Part shown: positions 1 to 8,181 of the stretch, piece by piece | How positions within the stretch are numbered: position 1 is the first letter of the stretch | Layout: every line of letters begins with the position of its first letter | Source: Bacteroidales bacterium | GTDB lineage: Bacteria; Bacteroidota; Bacteroidia; Bacteroidales; UBA7960 | DNA: 14,257 nt | Reading direction: 5' to 3' | Assembly (NCBI GenBank): GCA_003557805.1 | Contig: PWNY01000349.1 | Coordinates: 1 to 14,257 of the forward strand | Notes under the pieces: generated by a model | Databases searched by the model: none | What the model saw: the letters and a program-made list of their open reading frames with translations, nothing else | What the model was told of the DNA's origin: nothing | Made by a program: the position numbers and the translations under genes

Positions 1-1371
1 ATTGATACAACAGGCTGGGATATTTCAGAACAGGTCGACTTCAGGATAGTAAAAGCCGAAATGAAGGGAATGGAGTTTGAACACAGGATTACCCGCCCCT
101 GGGAAAAGGATCCAGCATTCTATGCTGTTATCAGGTTTCAGTTTGGACCCAAAATGCACCCCTCCATGCCAATTCCTTCGCTTCCCATTCCTGAAGACAG
201 GATCGAAAGGGTGACAACGCAACTGGAAGCAATTCCGGTAATACTTGAGCAGGCCCTCCAAAACCTTACCGATCCTATAGCCGACCTGGCCTATATTGCC
301 ATTTATACCACCGGGCGGCAGATAGACCTTCTTGACAGGTTTGTTGAAGGCCTGAGAGAACATCATCCCGGCCTTGTGCCGGTTGCCCAGTCTGCCAGGG
401 AGTCAGTTTCAGACTTCAGGCAGTGGCTTACTGAAGAGAGACCGGCGATGAGAAACGGTGCAGGAGTAGGTGTTGATAACTATAACTGGTACCTTGAGAA
501 TGTAGCGCTTATGCCATATACATGGGAGGAACTGCTGCTGCTTTCTGAAAGGGAATACGAGAGAGCAATTACAACTATGAAGCTCAAGGAGCATAAGTAC
601 AGGCATACCCCGGTACTATTACCGGTTGACAACCCTGATGATTATTTCGAGCGCTATAACAACGCAATGGACCATAAGTACAGCTTTCTCCATTCCTCCG
701 AGCTGTTCACGGTACCTGAATATCTCGATCCACCTTCTCATGCAAGGGGGTTTAGAAGAGGTGAGACAAGGGACTATTTTGAGCATGTCCTGGACCGATA
801 CCCCCTGCCGCTTACCGTTCATGGCTATGCGGGCCATACTCACGATGAACTTCGCACAGCAAGGGATGACAGGCCAATCAGGGGGCTGCCCAGGCTCTAT
901 TTTGTTGATGCAGTCAGAGCTGAAGCACTGGCAACGGGCTTGGAGAGAATGCTTTATCATATAGGCCTGACAGAAGGTGTTCCCAGAGCAGACGAGATCA
1001 ATTACCACCTGAAGGCTTTCCGTGCATCCCGTTCTATAACTGACCTTAAGATGCACAGCAATGACCTGACATTTGAGGAGGCGTTCCGGTTTAATATTGA
1101 ATTCACCCCATATGGCTGGGTGCCCGAGGACAGCCCCACCCTTTGGCATGACCTCGAACTTTACCTAAGGGCACCTCTTTACGGCACCTCTTATATGGTT
1201 GGCCCTCTGCAACTGGAAAAACTAATAACAGAGGAGTTCATTCAAAAGGGCCCGGACTTCGATATCAGGGAGTTCATGGACAATTTCCTGGAAGCGGGCA
1301 TGACACCACTTTCACTCATATCTCTTGAAATGCACGGCAAACCAAGGGCATTCAAACTTCAGGACAAATAA
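1..1371 (+). CDS. DUF885-family peptidase-like protein, 5' end outside window
   Basis: The reading frame is open from base 1, and the codons before the ATG at 61 also look coding (ending VDFRIVKAEMKG), so that ATG is internal and the gene starts outside the window. About 456 residues are visible. The segment RITRPWEKDPAFY and the later GVGVDNYNWYLENV and MPYTWEELL blocks are typical of DUF885 proteins, which are predicted zinc peptidases. The usual family motif HExxPGH is not intact: the matching place reads VHGYAGH (residues 253-259 counted from the ATG at 61), followed by HDELR and a RAEALATGLE segment near residue 286 that may replace the family's glutamate-bearing helix. Activity is therefore uncertain; it may be a divergent clade using other ligands, or an inactive homologue. 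No signal peptide can be judged because the N-terminus is missing. It lies 154 bases upstream of susC on the same strand, with no terminator visible between them. Confidence 0.8.
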   Translation: MDTTGWDISEQVDFRIVKAEMKGMEFEHRITRPWEKDPAFYAVIRFQFGPKMHPSMPIPSLPIPEDRIERVTTQLEAIPVILEQALQNLTDPIADLAYIAIYTTGRQIDLLDRFVEGLREHHPGLVPVAQSARESVSDFRQWLTEERPAMRNGAGVGVDNYNWYLENVALMPYTWEELLLLSEREYERAITTMKLKEHKYRHTPVLLPVDNPDDYFERYNNAMDHKYSFLHSSELFTVPEYLDPPSHARGFRRGETRDYFEHVLDRYPLPLTVHGYAGHTHDELRTARDDRPIRGLPRLYFVDAVRAEALATGLERMLYHIGLTEGVPRADEINYHLKAFRASRSITDLKMHSNDLTFEEAFRFNIEFTPYGWVPEDSPTLWHDLELYLRAPLYGTSYMVGPLQLEKLITEEFIQKGPDFDIREFMDNFLEAGMTPLSLISLEMHGKPRAFKLQDK

Positions 1372-1525
1372 AAAAACAAACCCTGAAACAAACAATGCTG
1401 ATATAAATTTCCCTGCCAAGTCAAATTATTAAAAAACCAAAAAAGAGCCTATGAAACAACCAAAGCAATAACAACAAAAAACCATCATTAAGAAAAGTTC
1501 TCTTTTCCAACCAAACATTTAAAAC
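1372..1525 (+). other. A-rich leader upstream of the SusC gene
   Basis: This 154-base gap is strongly A-rich and holds no convincing gene. A short inverted repeat (gaaaag, loop ttct, cttttc; 1492-1507) lies 18 bases before the SusC start. TAAATTTC at 1404-1411 differs by one base from the Bacteroidota -7 element TAnnTTTG, but no TTTG -33 element sits at the right distance, so I do not call a promoter. No Shine-Dalgarno sequence is visible before the ATG at 1526; an A-rich start context is normal in this phylum. Whether the SusC gene has its own promoter or reads through from the gene before it cannot be settled from sequence. Confidence 0.5.
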
Positions 1526-4500
1526 ATGAAAAACAAATACTTAACAATACATTGCACAGGTTCCAGGAGACCAGGATTTGTAGCCGTTGCCGGAAAAATT
1601 GCAGCCCTTACAATCCTATTGATCACCTTGATGGGACAGGGGTTTATCAACGCAGCACCACCTGCAGAATCAGCTAATATACCCCAGGAAGTGCGGGTTA
1701 GCGGTCAGGTAACAGATGCCAATACGGGAGAGGCCCTGCCGGGAGTAACCGTTTTGATAAGGGGTACGACCACCGGCACCATAACCGATATAGACGGCAG
1801 GTACTCTATCAGGGTGCCCGGGCCCGATGCGATACTCCAATTCTCGTTTATAGGCTACGAAACCAAGGAGGTTGTGGTAGAAGACCGTGAACTGATCAAC
1901 ATAGGCCTCACCCCCACCCTCACGCAACTGGATGAGGTAGTAGTTACCGGCCTTGGTATCTCCAGGGAGAGAAGGGCCCTGGGATACTCTATCGGGGAGG
2001 TCTCTTCGGAAGAGCTTATTTCATCGCTTGAGGGTAATGTGGTCTCGGCACTTTCAGGGAAGATCCCAGGAGTTCAGATTGGTACTTCATCAAGCCAGCC
2101 TGGCGCTGCAGCAAGAATAACAGTAAGGGGTCACTCCTCCCTGTTGTATGATAACCAGCCACTGTTCATTGTGGACGGGGTACCTTTTGCCAATGTTGAA
2201 ACAGCAGCCATAGATTATGGGCCGGGAAGTTCAACCGGCCTGGACATTGACCCGGCGAACATTGAAAGCATAACAGTGCTCAAGGGAGCGGCAGCATCAG
2301 CACTTTATGGCTCAAGGGCAGCAAACGGGGTGGTAATAATAACTACCAAAAGCGGAAGACTCAATATTGAACCAAGGGTTAGGATATCACACAGGTCAAA
2401 TTTTGACCGCATATATGAAAGTCCATTGTCAACATCATGGTCAGCAGGTTCATACAATCCTGAAACCGGCAGATATGAATATTACGATGTTGATGTACGG
2501 CCAACCGCATCAAGCTTCGGACCAAGGATATCTGAAGTGGAGGCTGCAGGCCTCGGACAAAGATATGACCGGTGGTCATATTTCAATACCGGGTATACAG
2601 CCGAAAACAGTTTTGACATTACAGGTGGCAGTGACAGGGTAGCTTATTTTGGGGCAATAAACCACACTGCACAACAGGGCATACTCTCACCGATTAAAAT
2701 GGACAGGACTTCCTTTACCACAAACTTTGATATAGAACTTACAGACAGGCTTTCAGCCAGCATTGGAATGAATTATACCAGGACGATCAACGACAGGCTC
2801 GTTGAGGGGTGGGACTCAAGGAGCTCATTTATGAACTCTCTTCTCTCTGCACCATGGACATGGAATCCCGAACCCATATTTGATGCTGACGGCAACCACC
2901 GCATTTACAGGGGTTCAGGCAGGAACAACTTCCTTTGGGTTGAAGAATATACTCTTAACAGCTATGAAAGGAACCGCTTTTTGCCCAATTTCGGCATAGA
3001 GTTTGAGATAATGGACGGACTGACCATCTCTAACCAGGCAGGCGTTGACTATTACCACCAGCGCCATCACAGGTATGTTGATCTTGGAAGCATTGCATTC
3101 GGTTCAACAACTGGTGTATTTGACCAGTCAAATACCGAGTTCGTTCACTTTAACAACGACCTGGTACTTGAATACAAAACTTCCTTTATGGACGGGGACC
3201 TCAGGACGGATTTCATGGTAGGGCATAACATCCAGGCAACCCGCCAGCTGTCTGAAGGGATTAACGGTACCGACTACCAGATAATGAGCTGGTATAATAT
3301 TTCCAACGCCCAGACGCGCAATCCATGGAGCAATATATACCAGCAAAGGTCGGTTAGTGCATTTGGCCAGGCTATTATCTCTTTCAGGGACTATTTGTAT
3401 TACACCTTTACCGGGCGTAACGACTGGTCTTCAACACTACCAATGCATAATAACTCTTACTTTTACGCTTCCCACAGCCTTGGATTTATTTTCACTGAGC
3501 TATGGGAAACAGACTTTCTGGACTGGGGTAAGTTAAATGCCTCATATGCAACAGTAGGTAACGATGCAGGTGCATACCTGATTCATACCAGGTTCTTTAC
3601 TGCAAATGCTTCCGGAGGTGCAGGAGTTCCTTCGATGAGATTCCCATACCAGGGAGTGGGCAGCTTTTTACAGGGAACAGCCGCTGGTAATCCCGACCTG
3701 GTGGCTGAAACCACCACAGAAATTGAGCTGGGTTTCGAACTGAGGGCACTTAACGACAGGCTGGGGCTTGAAGCTGCCGTATACAGGAGGGTCGGTAAAG
3801 ACCAGATTCTGCCTGCCAACCTTCCGCTCTCTTCAGGATACAGTTCTGCACTTCTCAATGTCGGACAAATAACAAACAGGGGAATTGAGGTGATGCTTAC
3901 AGGCCGCCCCATACAATACAGCAACTTTCGCTGGGATATGGCCTTTAACATTTATGCAAACCGCTCAAATGTTGACAGGATAGCAGATGATGTTCCTTCA
4001 ATTAATCTTGGTGGAAACACTTCAATAGTTGAAGGTGAGCCTTATGCAGTATTCAGGGGATCTGCATATGTAAGGGATGATGACGGTAACAGGATAGTGG
4101 TTGATGATCCCGACAACCCCCGTCATGGATATTACCATATTGATTACGGTCAGAACATACTTGGAAAGAATGAACCGGACTATGCAGGGGGTATGCGGAA
4201 CACCATACAGTACAGGAACTTCGCTTTATCAGCCTTTTTTGATTTCAGGGTCGGATCATCTATTTCAAACGGAACAGATTACTACCTTATGTGGTATGGT
4301 CTGGCTGCAAAGCAGGAAGACAGGCCAGAGGATAATATTTTGATACATGAAGGGATGAAAGGCTACCTGGATGAGAACAACAATATGGTTATAACCGGTG
4401 TAAATGATATTCCGTCGGAGTACCAGAGAGGATATCAGTGGTATTACAGCTTCGTGACCGAAGAGGCAATCCAAAGGGCTGATTTTATTAAGCTAAGGGA

Positions 4501-4732
4501 GGTATCAGTAGGGTATACGCTTCCTGCCAATCTATTGCATGATATCAGGTGGCTTGACAATGTAAGTATCAATCTTAGCGGACGTAATCTCTGGAGGCGG
4601 TTTCACAGTGAGTTTTCTGGTGCCGACCCCGAATCAAACCAACTTGGGGCTTCAAACGCACAGGGCTGGTTCACTTACGAAATGCCAGCCACCAGAACCT
4701 ACTCGATTGGCATAACCATGAACCTTAGGTAA
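1526..4732 (+). CDS. SusC/RagA-family TonB-linked outer-membrane transporter
   Basis: The 1068-residue length is normal for the family. A rather long N-terminal signal peptide (basic n-region to about residue 24, hydrophobic core about 25-42, cleavage likely near INAA) is followed by a carboxypeptidase-regulatory-like (CarboxypepD_reg) domain at about 56-132. Next come a TonB-box-like LDEVVVTG (135-142) and a plug domain with family signatures SGKIPGVQI (187-195), LFIVDGVP (223-230) and ALYGSRAANGVVIITTKSG (269-287). The rest is the 22-strand barrel type, ending in aromatic/hydrophobic TYSIGITMNLR. The protein imports a bulky ligand across the outer membrane with TonB energy, using the downstream SusD lipoprotein as a lid. 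The substrate cannot be read from this sequence; the neighbouring peptidases point to oligopeptides, as for RagA of Porphyromonas. There is no N-terminal sigma/anti-sigma signalling extension. The gap to the SusD gene is 34 bases, so the pair is almost certainly cotranscribed. Confidence 0.97.
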   Translation: MKNKYLTIHCTGSRRPGFVAVAGKIAALTILLITLMGQGFINAAPPAESANIPQEVRVSGQVTDANTGEALPGVTVLIRGTTTGTITDIDGRYSIRVPGPDAILQFSFIGYETKEVVVEDRELINIGLTPTLTQLDEVVVTGLGISRERRALGYSIGEVSSEELISSLEGNVVSALSGKIPGVQIGTSSSQPGAAARITVRGHSSLLYDNQPLFIVDGVPFANVETAAIDYGPGSSTGLDIDPANIESITVLKGAAASALYGSRAANGVVIITTKSGRLNIEPRVRISHRSNFDRIYESPLSTSWSAGSYNPETGRYEYYDVDVRPTASSFGPRISEVEAAGLGQRYDRWSYFNTGYTAENSFDITGGSDRVAYFGAINHTAQQGILSPIKMDRTSFTTNFDIELTDRLSASIGMNYTRTINDRLVEGWDSRSSFMNSLLSAPWTWNPEPIFDADGNHRIYRGSGRNNFLWVEEYTLNSYERNRFLPNFGIEFEIMDGLTISNQAGVDYYHQRHHRYVDLGSIAFGSTTGVFDQSNTEFVHFNNDLVLEYKTSFMDGDLRTDFMVGHNIQATRQLSEGINGTDYQIMSWYNISNAQTRNPWSNIYQQRSVSAFGQAIISFRDYLYYTFTGRNDWSSTLPMHNNSYFYASHSLGFIFTELWETDFLDWGKLNASYATVGNDAGAYLIHTRFFTANASGGAGVPSMRFPYQGVGSFLQGTAAGNPDLVAETTTEIELGFELRALNDRLGLEAAVYRRVGKDQILPANLPLSSGYSSALLNVGQITNRGIEVMLTGRPIQYSNFRWDMAFNIYANRSNVDRIADDVPSINLGGNTSIVEGEPYAVFRGSAYVRDDDGNRIVVDDPDNPRHGYYHIDYGQNILGKNEPDYAGGMRNTIQYRNFALSAFFDFRVGSSISNGTDYYLMWYGLAAKQEDRPEDNILIHEGMKGYLDENNNMVITGVNDIPSEYQRGYQWYYSFVTEEAIQRADFIKLREVSVGYTLPANLLHDIRWLDNVSINLSGRNLWRRFHSEFSGADPESNQLGASNAQGWFTYEMPATRTYSIGITMNLR

Positions 4733-4766
4733 AAAACATTTTAGAACAAATTAAAACAAACAAAAT

Positions 4767-6206
4767 ATGAAAACTTTAATCAAATCAGTTTTTATACTTG
4801 GGGTCTTTGGTCTGTTATTTGCGTCCTGTGAGGATTTCCTTGACATAAACGAAGACCCGGATACACCTTCTTCGGAAGAGGTCACAGAAGAGGTTTACCT
4901 GCCCGGAGTACTTGGACGGTGGGCCTATAACGGCATATCACTGTTATCAATTGACGTTATGTACATGAATGCTCAGATAACAAGGGAAGGAGCGGCAGTT
5001 GGAGGAGGGATGTGGGGAAATTACCTGACTCCAGCAAATGCCGGTAATCCATGGAACCTCTATACTAACCTTCTGAAACACTCAACTTTTCTGCATGATA
5101 TGGCGAGTGATAACGGTAACAGGCACTACCAGGGAATCGCCGGCATAATTTCAGCCTGGAGCCTTGCTACTATCACTGATCACTATGGTAGCATACCATG
5201 TGAAGAGGCCATCATGTTCCCTGAAATAACACAGCCCAGGTTTGATTCTCAGGAGGTGGTATATAACAAGGTCTTTGAGCTCCTTGATGATGCTATTACA
5301 CACCTCGGGGCATCTGCGGCCGGGCAGGACAGGCTGCCAGGAAATGACGACCTTGTGTTTTCAGGTGACATTGATAAATGGATAAGGCTTGCATACTCAC
5401 TCAAGGCAAGGTACAATATGAGGCTGTCGTATGCTCCGGGGAAGTCTGCCACAGCACAGGCTGACCTTGTCCTGAACGCACTCTCGAGTGGCATGAGATC
5501 ATCAGAGGATGATGCTGTTTTCAGGCATTACAGCGGCACAGGTTTCCAGAGCGGTTTTTACGAGTTCGGCAAAAACTGGACCGATGTCATGGCTCTGACC
5601 CCGTCAATATTTATCGTTGAGACAATCCTTGAGATGAATGATCCAAGGGTTCCGGTTTACTTTACCCTGGATGCGCATGGTGAATACAGTGGCTGGGTAT
5701 CCGGACGGTTGTTCGAGCCGGCAAACCATCCGAGCAGGATAAGTGATGATTTTGTAGACCCCACATATCCGGAAACATTCATGAATTATGTGGAATGCAA
5801 AATGCTTGAAGCAGAAGCATATGCCCTTAAATCTATGTTTGATGAAGCCGAACAGGCATACAATCAGGCAGTAATTGCTGATATGGAAGGTCTGGGAATT
5901 GAAGAGGCCTCAATTACACAGTACCTTGACCAATTCACATTCCCCGGCAATGTGGAAGAGGCACAGGAGATGATAATACTGCAGAAGTATATCAGCAACT
6001 ATATTACAAATTTCGAGATGCACTTCGATTTTATCAGGACTGGGTACCCGGTCATAAATTTCGCTGAAAATATCGAGGGAGCTGAATCAGCAACCACGGT
6101 ACCAAGGCGCTTCCCTTACCCCACCGCGGAGAAGGATAGAAATCCAAACACTCCGGACAATACATTTAATCCAATAACCACAAAGGTGTGGTGGGATAAC
6201 AAATAG
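4767..6206 (+). CDS. SusD/RagB-family nutrient-binding outer-membrane lipoprotein (SusD-like_2 type)
   Basis: This 479-residue lipoprotein has a signal peptide ending in lipobox LFASC, with acylated Cys21. The residues after it (EDFLDINEDPD) are the classic SusD start, and their acidic character right after the cysteine fits surface export in Bacteroidota. The N-terminal part with MYMNAQ, the NPWNLY motif and an alpha-helical TPR-like core (for example GIAGIISAWSLATITDHYGSIP), the late RTGYP motif, and a C-terminal RRFPYPTAEKDRNPNTPD segment followed by KVWWDNK match the SusD-like_2 subgroup rather than classical starch-type SusD. It should bind the ligand at the cell surface and cap the SusC barrel. 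It follows SusC by 34 bases and is the last gene of the plus-strand group, with an intrinsic terminator directly behind it. Ligand identity is inferred from context only; peptides are favoured. Confidence 0.95.
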   Translation: MKTLIKSVFILGVFGLLFASCEDFLDINEDPDTPSSEEVTEEVYLPGVLGRWAYNGISLLSIDVMYMNAQITREGAAVGGGMWGNYLTPANAGNPWNLYTNLLKHSTFLHDMASDNGNRHYQGIAGIISAWSLATITDHYGSIPCEEAIMFPEITQPRFDSQEVVYNKVFELLDDAITHLGASAAGQDRLPGNDDLVFSGDIDKWIRLAYSLKARYNMRLSYAPGKSATAQADLVLNALSSGMRSSEDDAVFRHYSGTGFQSGFYEFGKNWTDVMALTPSIFIVETILEMNDPRVPVYFTLDAHGEYSGWVSGRLFEPANHPSRISDDFVDPTYPETFMNYVECKMLEAEAYALKSMFDEAEQAYNQAVIADMEGLGIEEASITQYLDQFTFPGNVEEAQEMIILQKYISNYITNFEMHFDFIRTGYPVINFAENIEGAESATTVPRRFPYPTAEKDRNPNTPDNTFNPITTKVWWDNK

Positions 6207-6230
6207 GAAAAGCTCTTTAAGGGAATATAC

Positions 6231-6271
6231 CCGGGACAGGAAGTTTAAAAAACCCCTGTCCCGGTTTTTTT
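6231..6271 (+). terminator. Rho-independent terminator behind the SusCD pair
   Basis: A perfect 10-bp stem, ccgggacagg (6231-6240) with cctgtcccgg (6255-6264), encloses a 14-base A-rich loop and is followed by seven T (6265-6271). It starts 25 bases after the SusD stop codon. It sits between convergent genes; the minus-strand S15 gene ends at 6270 so that its stop codon overlaps the T-run. The stem could also stop transcripts coming from the right, but the minus strand lacks a comparable U-run after the hairpin, so the terminator is best oriented for the plus strand. Confidence 0.9.
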
Positions 6272-8120
6272 AAAATGTAAATGCTGCATCTCCTCCAACA
6301 ACAGGAATGGTAATGGAGGTATTGTCCAAATCGACAGTGATCACGGTGCCCGGATCGGGCCAGAGCGTAAAATCGCGGTCACTTGAAAAAATCATAAAGC
6401 CAATTTGCTGGCCCTCCGGTATTACCTGGTCAGTGGGCTCCAGTTCAAACACTACCTCATAGAATTCTCCCGGCACCAGCGGTTCATTGTTTGTCAATGA
6501 ATTGCGGTTACGGGGATCCGCCCATCCCCTGGTAATTATGTTATCTGTCAACCTTGCCCTGGGAGAATCATTCCATGGAAGTGAAACAAGCCATACCGAA
6601 AGATTTGCAGCATCCTTGCTGCTGGCCATACTGATCCTTGCAACCGGCTCTCCGGATATATGAACATCCTGTTGAAGCTCTCCGGTAACATATATAAGCC
6701 TGTGCTCAGTCCATTCTGCCCTGGCAAGTGATGACCCGCAAAATGAGAAGTTGTCTATGAGGCTTTCTGAGTCTGCGTTACCAGTTCTCTGCAAAGAGAG
6801 TGAACCCCTTTTGGGGGCACCGGCTCCCGGATATAGCTCAACAGGTGCTGCTTCCGGATTTGGAAAATCCTCATAGGGCAAAGGTTCAAGCCTGTCATCA
6901 CCTTCACGTACTATCCAGGCAGCAGGATCTTCCTCAACATTGTTCTCAATGCCATAAAGATAGCGGGCAAACCATTTGTTCAACATCTCAAAGGGTGGAG
7001 CTCCGCCGTGCCCACCCTGGTGATAGTACATCTGCAGGGGCACATCCATTTCCTTGAGAGCCTCGTTGATCCTGTAACTGTGACTGGGCATTACGTTCCA
7101 GTCGTTAAACGCATGTGCCATAAGCACAGCCGCCCTCAGCGGTTCGATCTGGTTAAGTAAATCCCTTTTTGCCCAGAAGTCATTATAGTCACCTGTTATT
7201 CTGTCCATACCCTGTAACATCTCCGTATCCCTTACCACCCGGTTGCAATACTCTCTCCTGTCCGGGTTGGAATGTACAAAGTCATACAGAAAATCTATAT
7301 CCTCACCAAGGTATCCGTAAGGATGTACAATGAGACCGTTGGCCCTGAAGTAATGATAATAGGATGTGTTGGGCGCGATCGGGACTATTGCCTCCAGCCC
7401 TTCAACCCCGGTTGTTGCTGCAGCCAGTGCCAGGGTGCCCCCGTAGGAGGTACCTATCATCCCTACCTTGCCGGTGGTCCAGTATGCCTCAACCTCTTCG
7501 TAACCATCCGGGGTAGTATATGCCTTTGCCCTCCCATTAAGCCAGTCAATAACTGCTTTCGGGGCCCGTGCTTCAATATCCGTACCAATGGTTGGGCAAC
7601 CCTGTGAGTAGCCGGTACCGGGGGCAGAAGAGTGAACAACAATGTATCCGTGAGGGATCCAGTCATTTATCAGTGAATTGGAAATTACAGGCCTTTCGAG
7701 CCTCCTCTCAATTGGCGGAAAATGGTTCCGTGGTGGTGGTTCTGTATACAGCTCATGGCGAACATCCCAGAAATACTCTCTATCAGTTCTGCCCACTCCG
7801 GCATAATAGGGACTGGATTGATATATAACCGGAAGTTTAAGCCCCTCTTCCGTTTGCGGGGGACGGGTCACCGAAACATGCATGCGGTCAGGCCTGCCGT
7901 CACCATCAGAGTCAAAGCTTGTTTCAACCCACATATCCTCCCTTATCCAGGTGTCTGGGTCAGAAAAGGCCTCCACCTCAACAGTGAGGCCGTCCTCAAA
8001 TACAGGGCCTGTTTCCAATACCTGTTGGTAATTCTCCGGGAGGGAATAAGCAATTTGGCAATGCAGTAAAAGGAGCATAATTAGCATAAGGCCGGTTTTT
8101 CCAAAATATCTTTCCATCAT
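6270..8120 (-). CDS. S15-family Xaa-Pro dipeptidyl-peptidase-like serine peptidase (CocE/NonD hydrolase), exported
   Basis: The 616-residue protein has a hydrophobic signal segment (about 8-19) with likely cleavage after AYS (26). An alpha/beta-hydrolase domain of the S15 family covers about 45-390, and a beta-rich PepX C-terminal domain covers about 400-616. The nucleophile is Ser225 in GTSYGG; the likely acid is Asp340 in AFNDWNV and the likely histidine His371 in HQGGHGG. The segments TTGVEGLEAIVP and YYHYFRANG also match X-prolyl dipeptidyl aminopeptidases, which remove Xaa-Pro dipeptides that ordinary exopeptidases leave behind. Related enzymes include cocaine esterase and acylases, so exact substrate is not certain. 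Cys21 follows LLLH, which is a poor lipobox, so a periplasmic soluble form is more likely than a lipoprotein. Two adjacent ATG codons open the gene (8120 and 8117). It is 61 bases downstream of the M14 gene and probably ends the same transcript. Confidence 0.9.
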   Translation of the reverse strand: MMERYFGKTGLMLIMLLLLHCQIAYSLPENYQQVLETGPVFEDGLTVEVEAFSDPDTWIREDMWVETSFDSDGDGRPDRMHVSVTRPPQTEEGLKLPVIYQSSPYYAGVGRTDREYFWDVRHELYTEPPPRNHFPPIERRLERPVISNSLINDWIPHGYIVVHSSAPGTGYSQGCPTIGTDIEARAPKAVIDWLNGRAKAYTTPDGYEEVEAYWTTGKVGMIGTSYGGTLALAAATTGVEGLEAIVPIAPNTSYYHYFRANGLIVHPYGYLGEDIDFLYDFVHSNPDRREYCNRVVRDTEMLQGMDRITGDYNDFWAKRDLLNQIEPLRAAVLMAHAFNDWNVMPSHSYRINEALKEMDVPLQMYYHQGGHGGAPPFEMLNKWFARYLYGIENNVEEDPAAWIVREGDDRLEPLPYEDFPNPEAAPVELYPGAGAPKRGSLSLQRTGNADSESLIDNFSFCGSSLARAEWTEHRLIYVTGELQQDVHISGEPVARISMASSKDAANLSVWLVSLPWNDSPRARLTDNIITRGWADPRNRNSLTNNEPLVPGEFYEVVFELEPTDQVIPEGQQIGFMIFSSDRDFTLWPDPGTVITVDLDNTSITIPVVGGDAAFTF

Positions 8121-8181
8121 TTCAATGTTTTGAAGTGTGATTAATTAATTATTCTCTTAATTATAGACACCGTTTATCTTA

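Noticed and set aside
619..1149. 176-codon open frame on the minus strand inside the DUF885 gene
   Set aside because: It lies fully inside a well-supported coding frame, its protein has no recognisable domain or signal, and its composition is that of an antisense shadow.
1451..1471. Six-codon mini-ORF (MKQPKQ) in the SusC leader
   Set aside because: It has no ribosome-binding signal, and very short ATG-to-stop runs are expected by chance in such an A-rich gap.
8055..8065. Cys21 of the S15 protein as a lipoprotein acylation site
   Set aside because: The preceding residues are LLLH; a histidine at -1 does not fit a lipobox, and a signal peptidase I site after AYS is more plausible.
7272..8069. 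Overlapping plus-strand open frames inside the S15 gene
   Set aside because: They are antisense to conserved catalytic-domain codons and show no domain or signal features.
8121..8181. AT-rich gap between the S15 and M14 genes as a terminator or promoter
   Set aside because: It contains TTAATTAATTA but no GC-rich stem with a U-run and no clear TAnnTTTG/TTTG promoter pair on the minus strand.
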